Source: Legionella sp. (GTDB lineage: Bacteria; Pseudomonadota; Gammaproteobacteria; Legionellales; Legionellaceae). Taken from it: a DNA stretch of 37,369 nucleotides. The notes under the pieces were generated by a model. The model had not been told where the DNA came from, searched no databases, and was given only the letters and a program-made list of their open reading frames with translations. Numbering within the stretch: position 1 is the stretch's first letter; each line of letters begins with the position of its first letter. The stretch spans positions 1-37,369 of the forward strand of contig PKDH01000047.1 of the NCBI GenBank assembly GCA_002863045.1. Direction: 5' to 3'. The position numbers and the translations under genes were made by a program. This document shows positions 1-7,559 of the stretch, piece by piece.

Positions 1-330
1 TAAAATAAAATATTGCTATTTAGTTTGATTTTTACGCATATCATAAAGTTAACCACGTCAAATTACAATTAAATATAAATCAATATGTTAAAATTATAAG
101 CTTTTATAGATATTTAAGTTGGAAGCATTTGTGTATCTGAAGTAAATAAATATAATTTTAGATGTAATTTAATCCTCCTTTTTGTCAGTTCTTCCATAGT
201 ATCCCTAAATATAGATATGTATGGTATTTTTCACAGGTTATGGCCGTGTATTTTTAAAAAAAGCGTACTTGCTGGGATTTTTTTGTAGACTTAACCATAG
301 CGATTCATGTTAATCAAAGGGTGAGTCATT
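1..330. other. AT-rich intergenic region upstream of the glycosyltransferase gene
   Basis: This stretch is very AT-rich and holds no convincing reading frame, tRNA or strong hairpin. The last part (about 316-325) supplies a purine-rich ribosome binding site for the gene that starts at 331. I see no clear promoter that I would defend. Confidence 0.5.
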
Positions 331-1512
331 GTGATCTTACTGTTTTTTATACAAGGTATAAGTGTGGCCACAGCCCTCACCAGCCTCTACTTTTTGTTTA
401 AGATGTGGACATTACACTGCCATACGGTGCAGTTAGCTACAAGCAATCACACACTGCCATCCTATCCTACTATTTCAATCATCGTGCCTATTCATAACGA
501 AGAAAAACATTTAGAGCAGGCGATGACTTCGTTGTGTCAATCGGCTTATCCTCATTTCGAGATTATAGCGGTCAATGATCGCTCCACTGACGATAGCGCC
601 CTTATTTTAGCTCGACTACAGCGTCGTTTTAAGTGCCTGCGCGTATTAACCATAACGCAGCTGCCCGCGCATTGGCTCGGTAAAACACATGCGTTACAAA
701 AAGGATTAGAGCACGCAATAGGTGATTTTATTATTTTTACCGATGCGGATGTTATATTTGCGCCCCAATTACTGCAGCAAGCCATCGCTTATATGCTAGA
801 GCATCAGTTAGAACATTTAACTCTGCCACCCTATTTGCTGCTGCAGCATTTTTTTATGCGTTGGTATATGCCTTTTCAACTTTTTGTCATGCTGTTGGCC
901 ATGAGGCCATGGCGGGTAGGCAACGAAAACACACCTCATGCGTTGGGAATTGGCGCCTTTAACTGTGTTACCAAAAGAGCATTAACAGAAATTGGCTTTA
1001 TGCAGCATTTAGCCCTTAATCCTGTTGATGATATGGGTCTTGCGCGACTGCTAAAAAAGCAAAAAATTCGTCAAGGCTTTGCTAATCCGCAACACTTATT
1101 ACAACTAGAGTGGTATGGCAGCCTTAAAGCTCTTGCTAGGGGGCTAGAAAAAAATATTTTTGCTTTTTTTGACTATAGCATCGTCAAATGTTGCTTAGTG
1201 TTATTGGCGTATAGCAGTCTATTTTTCTTGCCCTTCATACTCTTGGGGTCTTCTCATACAGTACTAGTTGGCTGCAGTAGTATGACCATTATCTTGATAC
1301 TAAGTATGTTAATAGCCATCTACCAACAACTTAATGTTTCTCCTTGGTATGCTTTATTATATCCTTTAGCAGCATGCATCAATCTACTAATCGGCGCGCG
1401 GGCTATTTTATTAGGGTTTTGGCGTGGTGGGATTAATTGGGGTGGGCAATTTAGGTCATTCACTCAGCTAAAAAATTTTTACTATTTAAACAAAGAAAAG
1501 AAAAAGCTATAA
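331..1512 (+). CDS. Family 2 glycosyltransferase, membrane-anchored (HpnB/CrtQ-like)
   Basis: A 393-residue GT-A fold (GT2) glycosyltransferase, expected to transfer a sugar from a nucleotide-sugar donor at the cytoplasmic face of the inner membrane. An N-terminal hydrophobic segment (about 1-24) is followed by the GT2 core: IIVPIHNEE near 50, DRSTDD at 83-88, the metal-binding DAD at 138-140, GAFNCVTKRAL near 208, and an acidic DD at 233-234 in the position of the usual ED base. Three hydrophobic segments follow (about 283-365). This layout resembles hopanoid-associated HpnB and carotenoid glycosyltransferases such as CrtQ; the acceptor cannot be read from the sequence. The start is GTG with AAAGGGTGAG just upstream. 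No hopanoid or carotenoid genes lie nearby, and the next gene is on the other strand, so it appears to be monocistronic. Family confidence is high, substrate confidence low. Confidence 0.85.
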   Translation: MILLFFIQGISVATALTSLYFLFKMWTLHCHTVQLATSNHTLPSYPTISIIVPIHNEEKHLEQAMTSLCQSAYPHFEIIAVNDRSTDDSALILARLQRRFKCLRVLTITQLPAHWLGKTHALQKGLEHAIGDFIIFTDADVIFAPQLLQQAIAYMLEHQLEHLTLPPYLLLQHFFMRWYMPFQLFVMLLAMRPWRVGNENTPHALGIGAFNCVTKRALTEIGFMQHLALNPVDDMGLARLLKKQKIRQGFANPQHLLQLEWYGSLKALARGLEKNIFAFFDYSIVKCCLVLLAYSSLFFLPFILLGSSHTVLVGCSSMTIILILSMLIAIYQQLNVSPWYALLYPLAACINLLIGARAILLGFWRGGINWGGQFRSFTQLKNFYYLNKEKKKL

Positions 1513-1698
1513 AGTTGCTTTATTACACATCAACCTCAATAAATCGTCAAAAAAAGTAAAATTGGTTTAAATGTTTGTTTATATTAGTAACTATTAATTA
1601 ATAATTCATTTCCTTAAGTGAGTTGGCTGTTCCCAATGCTTCCCTAAGGCCAGTAACCCATTTTTCAAATGAGCAACTGTGACCTAAAGTTTAAACAC

Positions 1699-3868
1699 CT
1701 ACACACTAAACTTTTGTCGACTAAGCAACCCTGTTGTTTCAGTTACTGGTGAATCAGCTTTGGCCGTAAAAAAGGCATCTTTCGCTTTACTGGCCACCAT
1801 AATACCTAGCGGTAAAGCCATGTAAGCTGCACCAATCCCTATTGCCGCGAGGCCTAGAGGCAATAATGGCAGAGCCGTTATTATCGCCGGTAGCGTGAGT
1901 GCCGCGCCAAAACTCACCGCCAGTGCCAAGGCACCTGCTGCTATCAACGTCAAACCAAGCGCTTCCACCGCCACAATGCTCGCAGTCCATAATAGTGATG
2001 TTGGTGACCATGAAGTTGTTGCGAGTAAAGCATCCATCGTTTCCCAAGTATGCGCTGAACTGCTATGACGCAACCATAAGAAATGCGATTGATAAGCACT
2101 GGCATCCAAATTTGGCTCAGGATTCGCCCGAACCGAGAAATAATCTTTGACATAAATTTGCAAAGTCACACGATTGAAAGTATCAACATAGCGCTTGACC
2201 ACGGTCGCAACTTGCTGCTCTATTTCGTCATCAGTCAAATTAAGCGCACCTAAGAGCGCTAAATCTTGCTCAGTTAAATGGGCGCCCTCATTTACAATAC
2301 GGTCATAGAGTGTTTTTAACGGCCTTAAAATTTTAGGGTTTTGCTTGAGCTTTTGCTCAAAGTGGGCGCGTAAGCGGTCGCATAAAGTTTGGTTAAGCTG
2401 CGTGAAAGTTTTTATCTCGGCATCGGCATCAAATAAGAGCTCGACCATTTGTCCTAAGCGGCGATGAACCCCCGGATCACAGCTTGGTCTATCGGCTTTT
2501 TTATCATCACACTCGTATATTTTCCCATCGGCTTGTTGTTGCTCACCGTGCCAGTTATGTGCGCGCGCTATCATGGCCATTGTGGTAATAAAATGGTTGA
2601 TACGCGTGTCTAACGCTTGATGTGCGACAGGACCATCAGTGGCGTCGGTCGCCGCACACCACAACACCGCGAGTATGGGTTCATACCCGCGATAATCAGC
2701 GCCACCATTGCGAGTATAATCAGCGTGTTTATCTTGCCAGGGATTGGGCTGTTGAAAGTAGCGCCAGGTGGTGTGTAGTGCATGCTCATAATAGGCTTGT
2801 AAAGCCAATGCTTGGGCTGATGCTTTTAAATCTAGCGTTCTAAACTTATTCCAGGTCAGGGGTAAACAATGACGCTGCCCTGCATCATCATTATAAGCTG
2901 CAGGATTTGCAGTATAGCGCTCAGCAAGTTCCGTGCGCATCGCGTCTAGTATCTTATGCGCCCCACCTGCCTGCGCAATACGCGCTTCATAATGCGTTGC
3001 CAGCTTCTCATATTGGCCATGTACATGAGGCGCCAGCGCGCGCAGCGATGACTTGCGGTCACGCAATACCGCGGCTAAATTAGCACCCCTCTGCGTCTGA
3101 TAGTCTAAATAATAATAGTCGCGCATCGCTGCTTGGCGCACATTGGGTATGGCGAGCAAACGCAAAGCCGCCGCTTCATGCTCAAAATCAAAGGCTAGCC
3201 GTAACAACTCGTTAGGGGCTTCTTGGGGGTTAGGACTGCGATGCACCACATCTCTCAGCGCCGGAATATTTAATAAAAAATCAAAATGATCTTGTCCTGG
3301 CCAATAATTTTGACCTCTCCAAAAAAAGCGACGAATCAAATAACGCACTAAATAAAAGCACCTATCACGCTCAATCTCACTCAAGCTCAAAGTGCTCGGG
3401 TCTTGTACGCTGCCCACACAACGTGCGCGTAACTGCTCGATGGTATCATTTAAAAGAGTGGCAAATTCATCATAATACGCCTCGTCATCCATTTCGGCAT
3501 AAGTAAGACATGCTGGTGAGTTCGTTAATAGCCATACTACAGTAGCTAAATGGTCATAATAGCAAGCCTGTTGAAAAGCTTCAAAATCATGCGTCGCCAC
3601 CATCGCTTCCCGCGTATCTTCCCGACACCGCTGCCATAGCCATTCGACGATTGCGAGTTGACCTTTTTCACAAGCCCTTCGAAAAGCCACAAAATTATAC
3701 TCCGCCACCATCTTTTGACGCTTACTTTCCAGACAGTGCTGCCATAGCCATTCGACGACTTTTAGATGTCCGCCTTCACAAGCCCATCGAAAAGCCGCAA
3801 AAGCATTCGCCGCCAGCATCGCTTGATGCTCATCTTCCGGGCACTTCTGCCATAGCCATTCGACGACT
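1699..3868 (-). CDS. C-terminal part of a frameshifted ankyrin-type protein: last repeats, large unknown domain, hydrophobic C-terminus
   Basis: This is the downstream part of the gene that begins at 4756, not a separate gene. Its first in-frame ATG (3819) falls inside a repeat unit at the position where other units also have Met, and frame homology continues back to about 3868, where one extra base breaks the frame. It carries the end of repeat unit 5 and units 6-8, each with a GHLKVVEWLW-like core. About 400 residues without an assigned family follow, including a segment with ARAHNWHG and later DRPSCDPGVHRRL. I recall similar motifs in Legionella ankyrin proteins but cannot name a family. 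Near the end there is a strongly hydrophobic Ala/Leu/Gly-rich region (about residues 610-680 of this part), then a polar tail with ETTGLL. That layout suggests a membrane-inserted effector-like protein. Whether product is made across the frameshift is unknown. Confidence 0.75.
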
Positions 3869-4355
3869 TGTTAGATGCCCGCCTCCACAAGCCAATTGAA
3901 AAGCCCTAAAATCATTCGATGCCACCATCTCTTGACGGCCATCTTTCGAGCATTCCCGCCATAGCCATTTGACGACTTCTAAACGACCATTTTTACAAGC
4001 CCATCGAAAAGCCGCAAAAGCAAACACCACCCCATCATTCGCCGTCAACATAGTTTGACGTCTATCTTCCCGACACCGCTGCCATAGCCATTCGACGATT
4101 TCTAAATGACCGTTTGCACAAGCATTTCGAAAAGCCCCAAAATTATACGCCACCACCATCTTTTGGCGCTTACTTTCCAGACAGTGCTGCCATAGCCATT
4201 CGACGACTTCTAGATGACCGTTTTTACCAGCCCATACAAAAGCCCTAAAAAAACTCGCCGCTACCATCGCTTGATGCTTATCTTCCGGGCACCGCTGCCA
4301 TAGCCATTCGACGATTTCTAAATGACCGTTTGCACAAGCATTTCGAAAAGCAAAA
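3500..4355 (-). repeat. Eight 108-bp tandem ankyrin-coding repeats
   Basis: Eight units of 36 codons can be lined up across the frameshifted gene; one carries a short insertion (DGVV). Some units are almost identical at DNA level. The stretch with core gccatagccattcgacgatt at 4081-4140 recurs at 4295-4354, and the stretch around cttactttccagacagtgct at 3721 recurs at 4169. Such identity favours unit gain and loss by recombination. Confidence 0.85.
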
Positions 4356-4756
4356 AAATCACCATGCGCTAACAAAGCCGTTAATCTTTCAGGCGCAAGT
4401 GAGACACTCAAAAATTTAAGTAGGTTAGTGAAACCAAAGTGACAAATCAATGGAAAACTGACCTCAAGAGGTAGCGCAATTTTTTCTAAACAAGTTTGTA
4501 ACAACTGGAGGTTGTAAGCATGCTGTTTAGCATGTGTTAATAAACAGATTAAAAGTTGCTCTTTTTTAATTTCTTCATCTGCAATAAGGTTATCCAATAA
4601 GCTTGCCGCTTCTTGAGGCGTTGGAGTGGCCAGTAACTCAACAAATTCAGTCGAAACTCCAGTTGAACGAAAATACTCATAATAAAAATCCTCAGAAATC
4701 AAACCAATCTGCGGATGGGCTTGGCGCGCGTGTTCATCTAGCTCAAGATAAGGCAA
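3830..4756 (-). CDS. N-terminal part of a frameshifted ankyrin-type repeat protein
   Basis: The N-terminal part has about 130 residues of non-repeat helical sequence, then 36-residue ankyrin-like repeats with the core AFRNACANGHLEIVEWLW and a tail like QRCREDRRQTM. The longest reading frame starts at a GTG (4765), but that codon overlaps the Shine-Dalgarno AGGAG (4765-4769). A TTG at 4754-4756, three codons in, sits 8 nt after AGGAG and is the better start. The frame runs into an unrelated tail (TSRRMAMAEVPGR) after GGGHL. Removing one base near 3870 restores KVVEWLWQKCPEDEHQ and joins this part to the downstream one, giving a protein of roughly 1,030 residues. Ankyrin proteins in this order are often secreted effectors; that role is inference here. 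The frameshift may be real decay, phase variation, programmed frameshifting or a sequence error. Confidence 0.75.
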   Translation of the reverse strand: MPYLELDEHARQAHPQIGLISEDFYYEYFRSTGVSTEFVELLATPTPQEAASLLDNLIADEEIKKEQLLICLLTHAKQHAYNLQLLQTCLEKIALPLEVSFPLICHFGFTNLLKFLSVSLAPERLTALLAHGDFFAFRNACANGHLEIVEWLWQRCPEDKHQAMVAASFFRAFVWAGKNGHLEVVEWLWQHCLESKRQKMVVAYNFGAFRNACANGHLEIVEWLWQRCREDRRQTMLTANDGVVFAFAAFRWACKNGRLEVVKWLWRECSKDGRQEMVASNDFRAFQLACGGGHLTSRRMAMAEVPGR

Positions 4757-4899
4757 AGTTATCACTCCTACAATAGCGGTGATGTTATGGTCATGTTGAT
4801 GATTGAATAACGAGACAATAAAATCAAAGCATTTTTTTTAAACAAATTAAATCGTATCAATATTGTCTATTTTTAACACACTATTGTCAATATTTTATA

Positions 4900-5034
4900 G
4901 GTAAGACGTTCAGAGGTCTTGCGGAACAACCTACAAAAAATGGAATTTCAATAGAAGAACTAAAAATTTATATTTCTAGCTCAGAGGCAGGTATCCAGCT
5001 ATATAAAATTGGAATGGAGACGCCAAGATTTTGA
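4900..5034 (+). pseudogene. C-terminal gene remnant, possibly from a caspase-like (peptidase C14) protein
   Basis: From about 4900 a frame reads GKTFRGLAEQPTKNGISIEE, continues LKIYISSSEAGIQLYKIGME and TPRF, and stops with TGA at 5032. There is no start codon or ribosome site, and the DNA before it is low-complexity AT-rich. The shape (NGxI..EEL..YI followed by a short QTP-like end) recalls the C-terminus of bacterial caspase-like proteins, but 44 residues are too few to be sure. It lies 17 nt before the left end of the degenerate IS element, which fits debris of an accessory region. Other origins are possible. Confidence 0.35.
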
Positions 5035-5051
5035 ACAACGCCCTTAGGTAA

Positions 5052-5554
5052 GATGGTAATCCCCCCAAAAAATAATTGCGGCCAACGTAGCTACCGACTG
5101 TTCAATGTGCTTGATGATTTCAACCGAGAAGGTCTTGCCATTGAAGTGGATTTGTCTTTACCGGCAGAGCGGGTTATTCGGGCTCTGAATCAAATCATTG
5201 AGTGGCGTGGAAAGCCAAAACAGATACGTTGTGACAATGGCCCTGAATATATCAGCAAACTATTGGAAGATTGGGCTGATAAAAATCAGATACAGTTGGT
5301 TTTTATCCAGCCAGGTAATCCACAGCAACATGCCTATGTTGAACGCTATAACCGCACTGTTAGGTATGACTGGTTAAGCCAATATTTATTTGAAAGTATT
5401 GCTGAAGTACAACTACATGCGACACAATGGCTCTGGATGTATAACAATGAACGACCGAATACTACAATTGGAGGTATTCCTCCAAAGCAAAAACTGGCCC
5501 TAGTCGCCTAAACCTCTACTTTTGACCTCAGTTAAAAATGGGGGGATTACCATC
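5052..5554 (+). mobile_element. Internally deleted IS3-family insertion sequence with terminal inverted repeats
   Basis: The element is bounded by a perfect 16-bp inverted repeat, GATGGTAATCCCCCCA at 5052-5067 and its complement at 5539-5554. It holds only the last part of an IS3-family transposase. About 500 bp is far shorter than the usual 1.2-1.5 kb, so the left end is joined almost directly to the 3' part of orfB and everything between is missing. I could not find a convincing target-site duplication. Without orfA and the N-terminus of orfB it cannot move itself, but both ends look intact, so it could in principle be moved in trans by a full copy. Confidence 0.8.
5053..5511 (+). pseudogene. 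Truncated IS3-family transposase orfB (integrase core, C-terminal part)
   Basis: The 152 codons encode the C-terminal two thirds of an rve/DDE integrase core as in the IS3 family. [18 protein letters not shown] contains the second-strand motif, [10 protein letters not shown] contributes the second catalytic Asp, and NAYVERFNRT-like [12 protein letters not shown] contributes the catalytic Glu, followed by [15 protein letters not shown]. The first catalytic Asp (usually in WAMDF or similar) and the helix-turn-helix orfA are missing. The apparent ATG at 5053 lies inside the terminal inverted repeat, so it is an accident of the deletion junction and not the original start. Non-functional as a transposase. 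Confidence 0.85.
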
Positions 5555-5646
5555 TCTTTTTCCATAAATTTTTTTATTTAGGTATTTAGAAATGGTCTAA
5601 ATTTGTGAATAAACTTAAAAAATTAAATCTATTAAGGTCATTATCA

Positions 5647-6813
5647 ATGTCTAAAAATATTAAAATCCTCGTCATTGGCGCTGGTATAGCTGGTCCGGCA
5701 ATTTGTTTTTGGTTAAAAAAATTTGGTTTTTCTCCTATATTAATTGAAAAATCTGCTGCTATTAGAAAAGGCGGTCAAGCACTGGATGTGCGTGGCATAG
5801 CAACTCATATCGCTAGAGAAATGGGTATCTATGATGAAATATGTGATATGCGCACACAAATTGAATTCGGTCGTTTTGTAGATGCGGCAGGCAATGTGCT
5901 ACATGAAGAACATGGTGAGAAATTTGGGTTCAGGCAAGATGACGAAGTCGAAATTCTCCGTGGTGATTTGGTTGAGATCCTGATGAAAACAATTGCTGAT
6001 GTACCTTGTTATTTCAATCAATCTATTACTAGCATGCAACAGAATGCTAATAACGTTATAGTCAATTTCAAAGATGGCAAGGTTGAAAATTATGACATCG
6101 TGATCGCTGCGGATGGCATTCACTCTGCTACAAGGCGCATGATTTTTGATAAAGATGAATATCAATTAATTCATCTTGGTGCATATCTTAGTACATTTAC
6201 CATTCCAAATTACCTTGGCTTGAATCACATAGAGCTAGAATGTGAAGCTAATCATAAATTGGTATCCATTAATAGCGATAATCATCCTGAAATCGCCAGA
6301 GCTGGATTTATGTTCCGCTCTCAGCATATTCTGAAAGATATTCGTGATGAGCATGAGCAAAAACAATTCCTCTGTGATACTTTTCGCGATTTTGGCTGGG
6401 AAACACACAATATTTTAAATCGAATGCCAAAAAGTGATGATTTTTATTTTGATGCTATTATGCAAACAAAAATGAATAGTTGGACCAAAGGCCGAATAGC
6501 GCTTGTTGGCGATGCAGGTTATTGCCCTTCTCCGTTATCTGGGCAAGGTAATAATTTGGCATTCATTGGCGCATATATACTAGCTGGAGAATTAAAAACT
6601 GCCAATGGACAATATATGCAGGCGTTCACTCGTTATAATGAGCTACTCCGTTCCTGCGTTGATGCTAATCAGGAATTTGGTGTTTGGATAAGCGAATCAT
6701 TTCTTGTAAAAGATGAAATTTCCAAGAAAATTGCCGAAGAACGCTCAAGCAGAATACTCACTATATTAAAATCAGTTTCAAATGCGATTACCTTACCTCA
6801 ATATGAAAATTGA
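5647..6813 (+). CDS. FAD-dependent monooxygenase, group A (TetX-like)
   Basis: A 388-residue single-component flavoprotein monooxygenase, expected to hydroxylate a small molecule using NAD(P)H and O2. The N-terminal Rossmann motif GAGIAGPA is at residues 11-18, the DG motif (AADGIHSATR) has Asp at 156, and the GD motif (ALVGDAGYCPSPLSGQG) has Asp at 289, followed by the NNLAFIGAYILAGEL helix. This order and length match the family that includes TetX and many antibiotic- or aromatic-modifying enzymes; the substrate cannot be read. The reading frame is open from 5605, but I prefer ATG 5647, which has TTAAGG 9 nt upstream and starts right at the Rossmann fold. It stands alone directly after a broken IS element, with gene debris before and a gene-free repeat region after. 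That context suggests horizontal acquisition. Confidence 0.85.
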   Translation: MSKNIKILVIGAGIAGPAICFWLKKFGFSPILIEKSAAIRKGGQALDVRGIATHIAREMGIYDEICDMRTQIEFGRFVDAAGNVLHEEHGEKFGFRQDDEVEILRGDLVEILMKTIADVPCYFNQSITSMQQNANNVIVNFKDGKVENYDIVIAADGIHSATRRMIFDKDEYQLIHLGAYLSTFTIPNYLGLNHIELECEANHKLVSINSDNHPEIARAGFMFRSQHILKDIRDEHEQKQFLCDTFRDFGWETHNILNRMPKSDDFYFDAIMQTKMNSWTKGRIALVGDAGYCPSPLSGQGNNLAFIGAYILAGELKTANGQYMQAFTRYNELLRSCVDANQEFGVWISESFLVKDEISKKIAEERSSRILTILKSVSNAITLPQYEN

Positions 6814-7022
6814 GGTAGTTTGAATGCACTAAATTCGCATCATCAGCATCTTTGTAATGATCAAACTTAATGTATCGCTACAGTTTCATCCGTTGGCGTA
6901 TCAATGATTGAAAGAAAGTCTCATGCAAGGCTTTTTGAATGGCAATTGCGTGCAAACTCTACTTATAGTCGGTCTTATTTTAGGGGAGGCTTACCCGACA
7001 GGAGATCCCTCACCCTCGCTAC

Positions 7023-7070
7023 GCTCGAGTTCGAGATGACGTGTTAGCGCGACGCTCAGGTTCGAGATGA
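7023..7070. repeat. Short direct repeat, REP-like (GCTCnnGTTCGAGATGA twice)
   Basis: GCTCGAGTTCGAGATGA at 7023-7039 is repeated as GCTCAGGTTCGAGATGA at 7054-7070 (15 of 17 identical, 31-bp period). The preceding CCTCACCCTCGCTAC adds to a GC-rich block unlike the AT-rich surroundings. The pattern resembles dispersed intergenic repeats of intracellular bacteria, but only one locus is visible here, so dispersal is inference. Confidence 0.4.
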
Positions 7071-7178
7071 TATGATGAATTGAAGACGAGGAATCGATAC
7101 ATTATTGAGTCTTATCTTGGTCTTTCTAATACTGAACTTTAAAAATTTGGCCTAAGAGAAAAAAACGTTACTCAAAGT

Positions 7179-7198
7179 TTTCGCGGTTATATGCGAAA
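7179..7198 (-). terminator. Hairpin downstream of tRNA-Leu, possible transcript end
   Basis: TTTCGC (7179-7184) and GCGAAA (7193-7198) form a 6-bp stem with an 8-nt loop, about 28 nt past the 3' end of tRNA-Leu on the minus strand. The T-run (7160-7166) is not adjacent, so this is a weak candidate for the end of the tRNA transcript or for a processing signal. Confidence 0.25.
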
Positions 7199-7226
7199 TA
7201 TTACGAATCGTTGAGAATTGTCTAAT

Positions 7227-7315
7227 TGGTGCCCAGGGCCGGAATCGAACCGGCACGGGATTTAACTCCCGAGGGATTTTAAGTCCCTTGCGTCTACCTG
7301 TTTCGCCACCTGGGC
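7227..7315 (-). tRNA. tRNA-Leu (UAA)
   Basis: An 89-nt type II tRNA with long variable arm. The acceptor stem GCCCAGG/CCTGGGC is fully paired and the CCA end is encoded. The anticodon loop CTTAAAA gives anticodon TAA. It is the last of three tRNAs after pgsA, in the same order (Gly, Cys, Leu) as glyW-cysT-leuZ of Escherichia coli. Confidence 0.97.
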
Positions 7316-7319
7316 TTGG

Positions 7320-7393
7320 TGGAGGCTGAGGCCGGAATCGAACCGGCGTACACGGCTTTGCAGGCCGCTGCATAACCACTCTGCCACACAGCC
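7320..7393 (-). tRNA. tRNA-Cys (GCA)
   Basis: A 74-nt tRNA with anticodon loop CTGCAAA (anticodon GCA), T arm GCCGG-TTCGATT-CCGGC, discriminator T and encoded CCA. The acceptor stem GGCTGTG/CTCAGCC has an apparent U-U mismatch at pair 6-67, while the other six pairs form. It lies 4 nt upstream of tRNA-Leu, so the two are certainly cut from one precursor. Confidence 0.96.
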
Positions 7394-7406
7394 TTGTTGT
7401 ATTCAT

Positions 7407-7429
7407 AAAAAAAGCGACTTTGAGTCGCT
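7407..7429 (-). terminator. Terminator-like hairpin between tRNA-Gly and tRNA-Cys
   Basis: Read on the minus strand, AGCGACT-CAA-AGTCGCT forms a perfect 7-bp stem with a 3-nt loop, followed at once by seven T. This is the form of an intrinsic terminator, placed inside the tRNA operon between the first and second tRNA. It could end part of the transcripts after tRNA-Gly. Confidence 0.5.
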
Positions 7430-7432
7430 AAT

Positions 7433-7508
7433 TGGAGCGGGAAACGAGATTCGAACTCGCGACCCCAACCTTGGCAAGGTTGTGCTCTACCAGCTGAGCT
7501 ATTCCCGC
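7433..7508 (-). tRNA. tRNA-Gly (GCC)
   Basis: A 76-nt tRNA with acceptor GCGGGAA paired to TTCCCGC, discriminator T, encoded CCA, and anticodon loop TTGCCAA (anticodon GCC). The sequence is nearly the same as E. coli glyW. It begins 9 nt after the expected start point of the promoter at 7524-7551 and is the first tRNA of the cluster. Confidence 0.97.
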
Positions 7509-7523
7509 GTCTTATGAGCTGCA

Positions 7524-7551
7524 ATTTTACTGTAAATCGTCGGGCTGTCAA
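7524..7551 (-). promoter_or_regulatory. Sigma-70 type promoter of the tRNA-Gly-Cys-Leu cluster
   Basis: On the minus strand a perfect -35 TTGACA (7546-7551) and a -10 TAAAAT (7524-7529) are separated by 16 nt. They lie between the pgsA stop and tRNA-Gly. The -10 is followed by TGCAGC, a GC-containing discriminator as at stable-RNA promoters. The tRNAs can therefore be transcribed apart from pgsA. Confidence 0.7.
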
Positions 7552-7559
7552 CTAAATTT

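Larger units (their letters stand above)
6814..7226. other. Gene-free region between the monooxygenase and the tRNA cluster
   Basis: No intact reading frame is visible. On the minus strand around 6820-6965 there are short coding-like stretches (for example HAIAIQKALHETFFQSL and YIKFDHYKDADDANLV) separated by a stop, perhaps a decayed gene. A short direct repeat lies at 7023-7070, and a hairpin downstream of tRNA-Leu at 7179-7198. Confidence 0.5.

Noticed and set aside
1699..3819. The downstream ankyrin half as an independent 706-residue gene starting at ATG 3819
   Set aside because: That ATG is the Met inside the repeat unit, there is no ribosome site, and repeat homology continues upstream of it to the frameshift.
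4838..4850. TTAA-N5-TTAA upstream of the ankyrin gene as another PmrA-like box
   Set aside because: The half sites are 9 bp apart instead of 11 and the flanks do not match the two boxes at the giant genes.
5035..5051. Target-site duplication for the truncated IS element
   Set aside because: The bases outside the two 16-bp inverted repeats do not match on the two sides.
6820..6965. Coding-like minus-strand text (HAIAIQKALHETFFQSL, then YIKFDHYKDADDANLV)
   Set aside because: It is interrupted by a stop, has no start and matches no family I know. It may be a decayed gene, but the evidence is too thin for a feature of its own.
7152..7551. Minus-strand reading frames across the tRNA cluster
   Set aside because: They read straight through three well-formed tRNA genes and contain the translated tRNA arms, such as GGRVVMQRPAKP-like segments.
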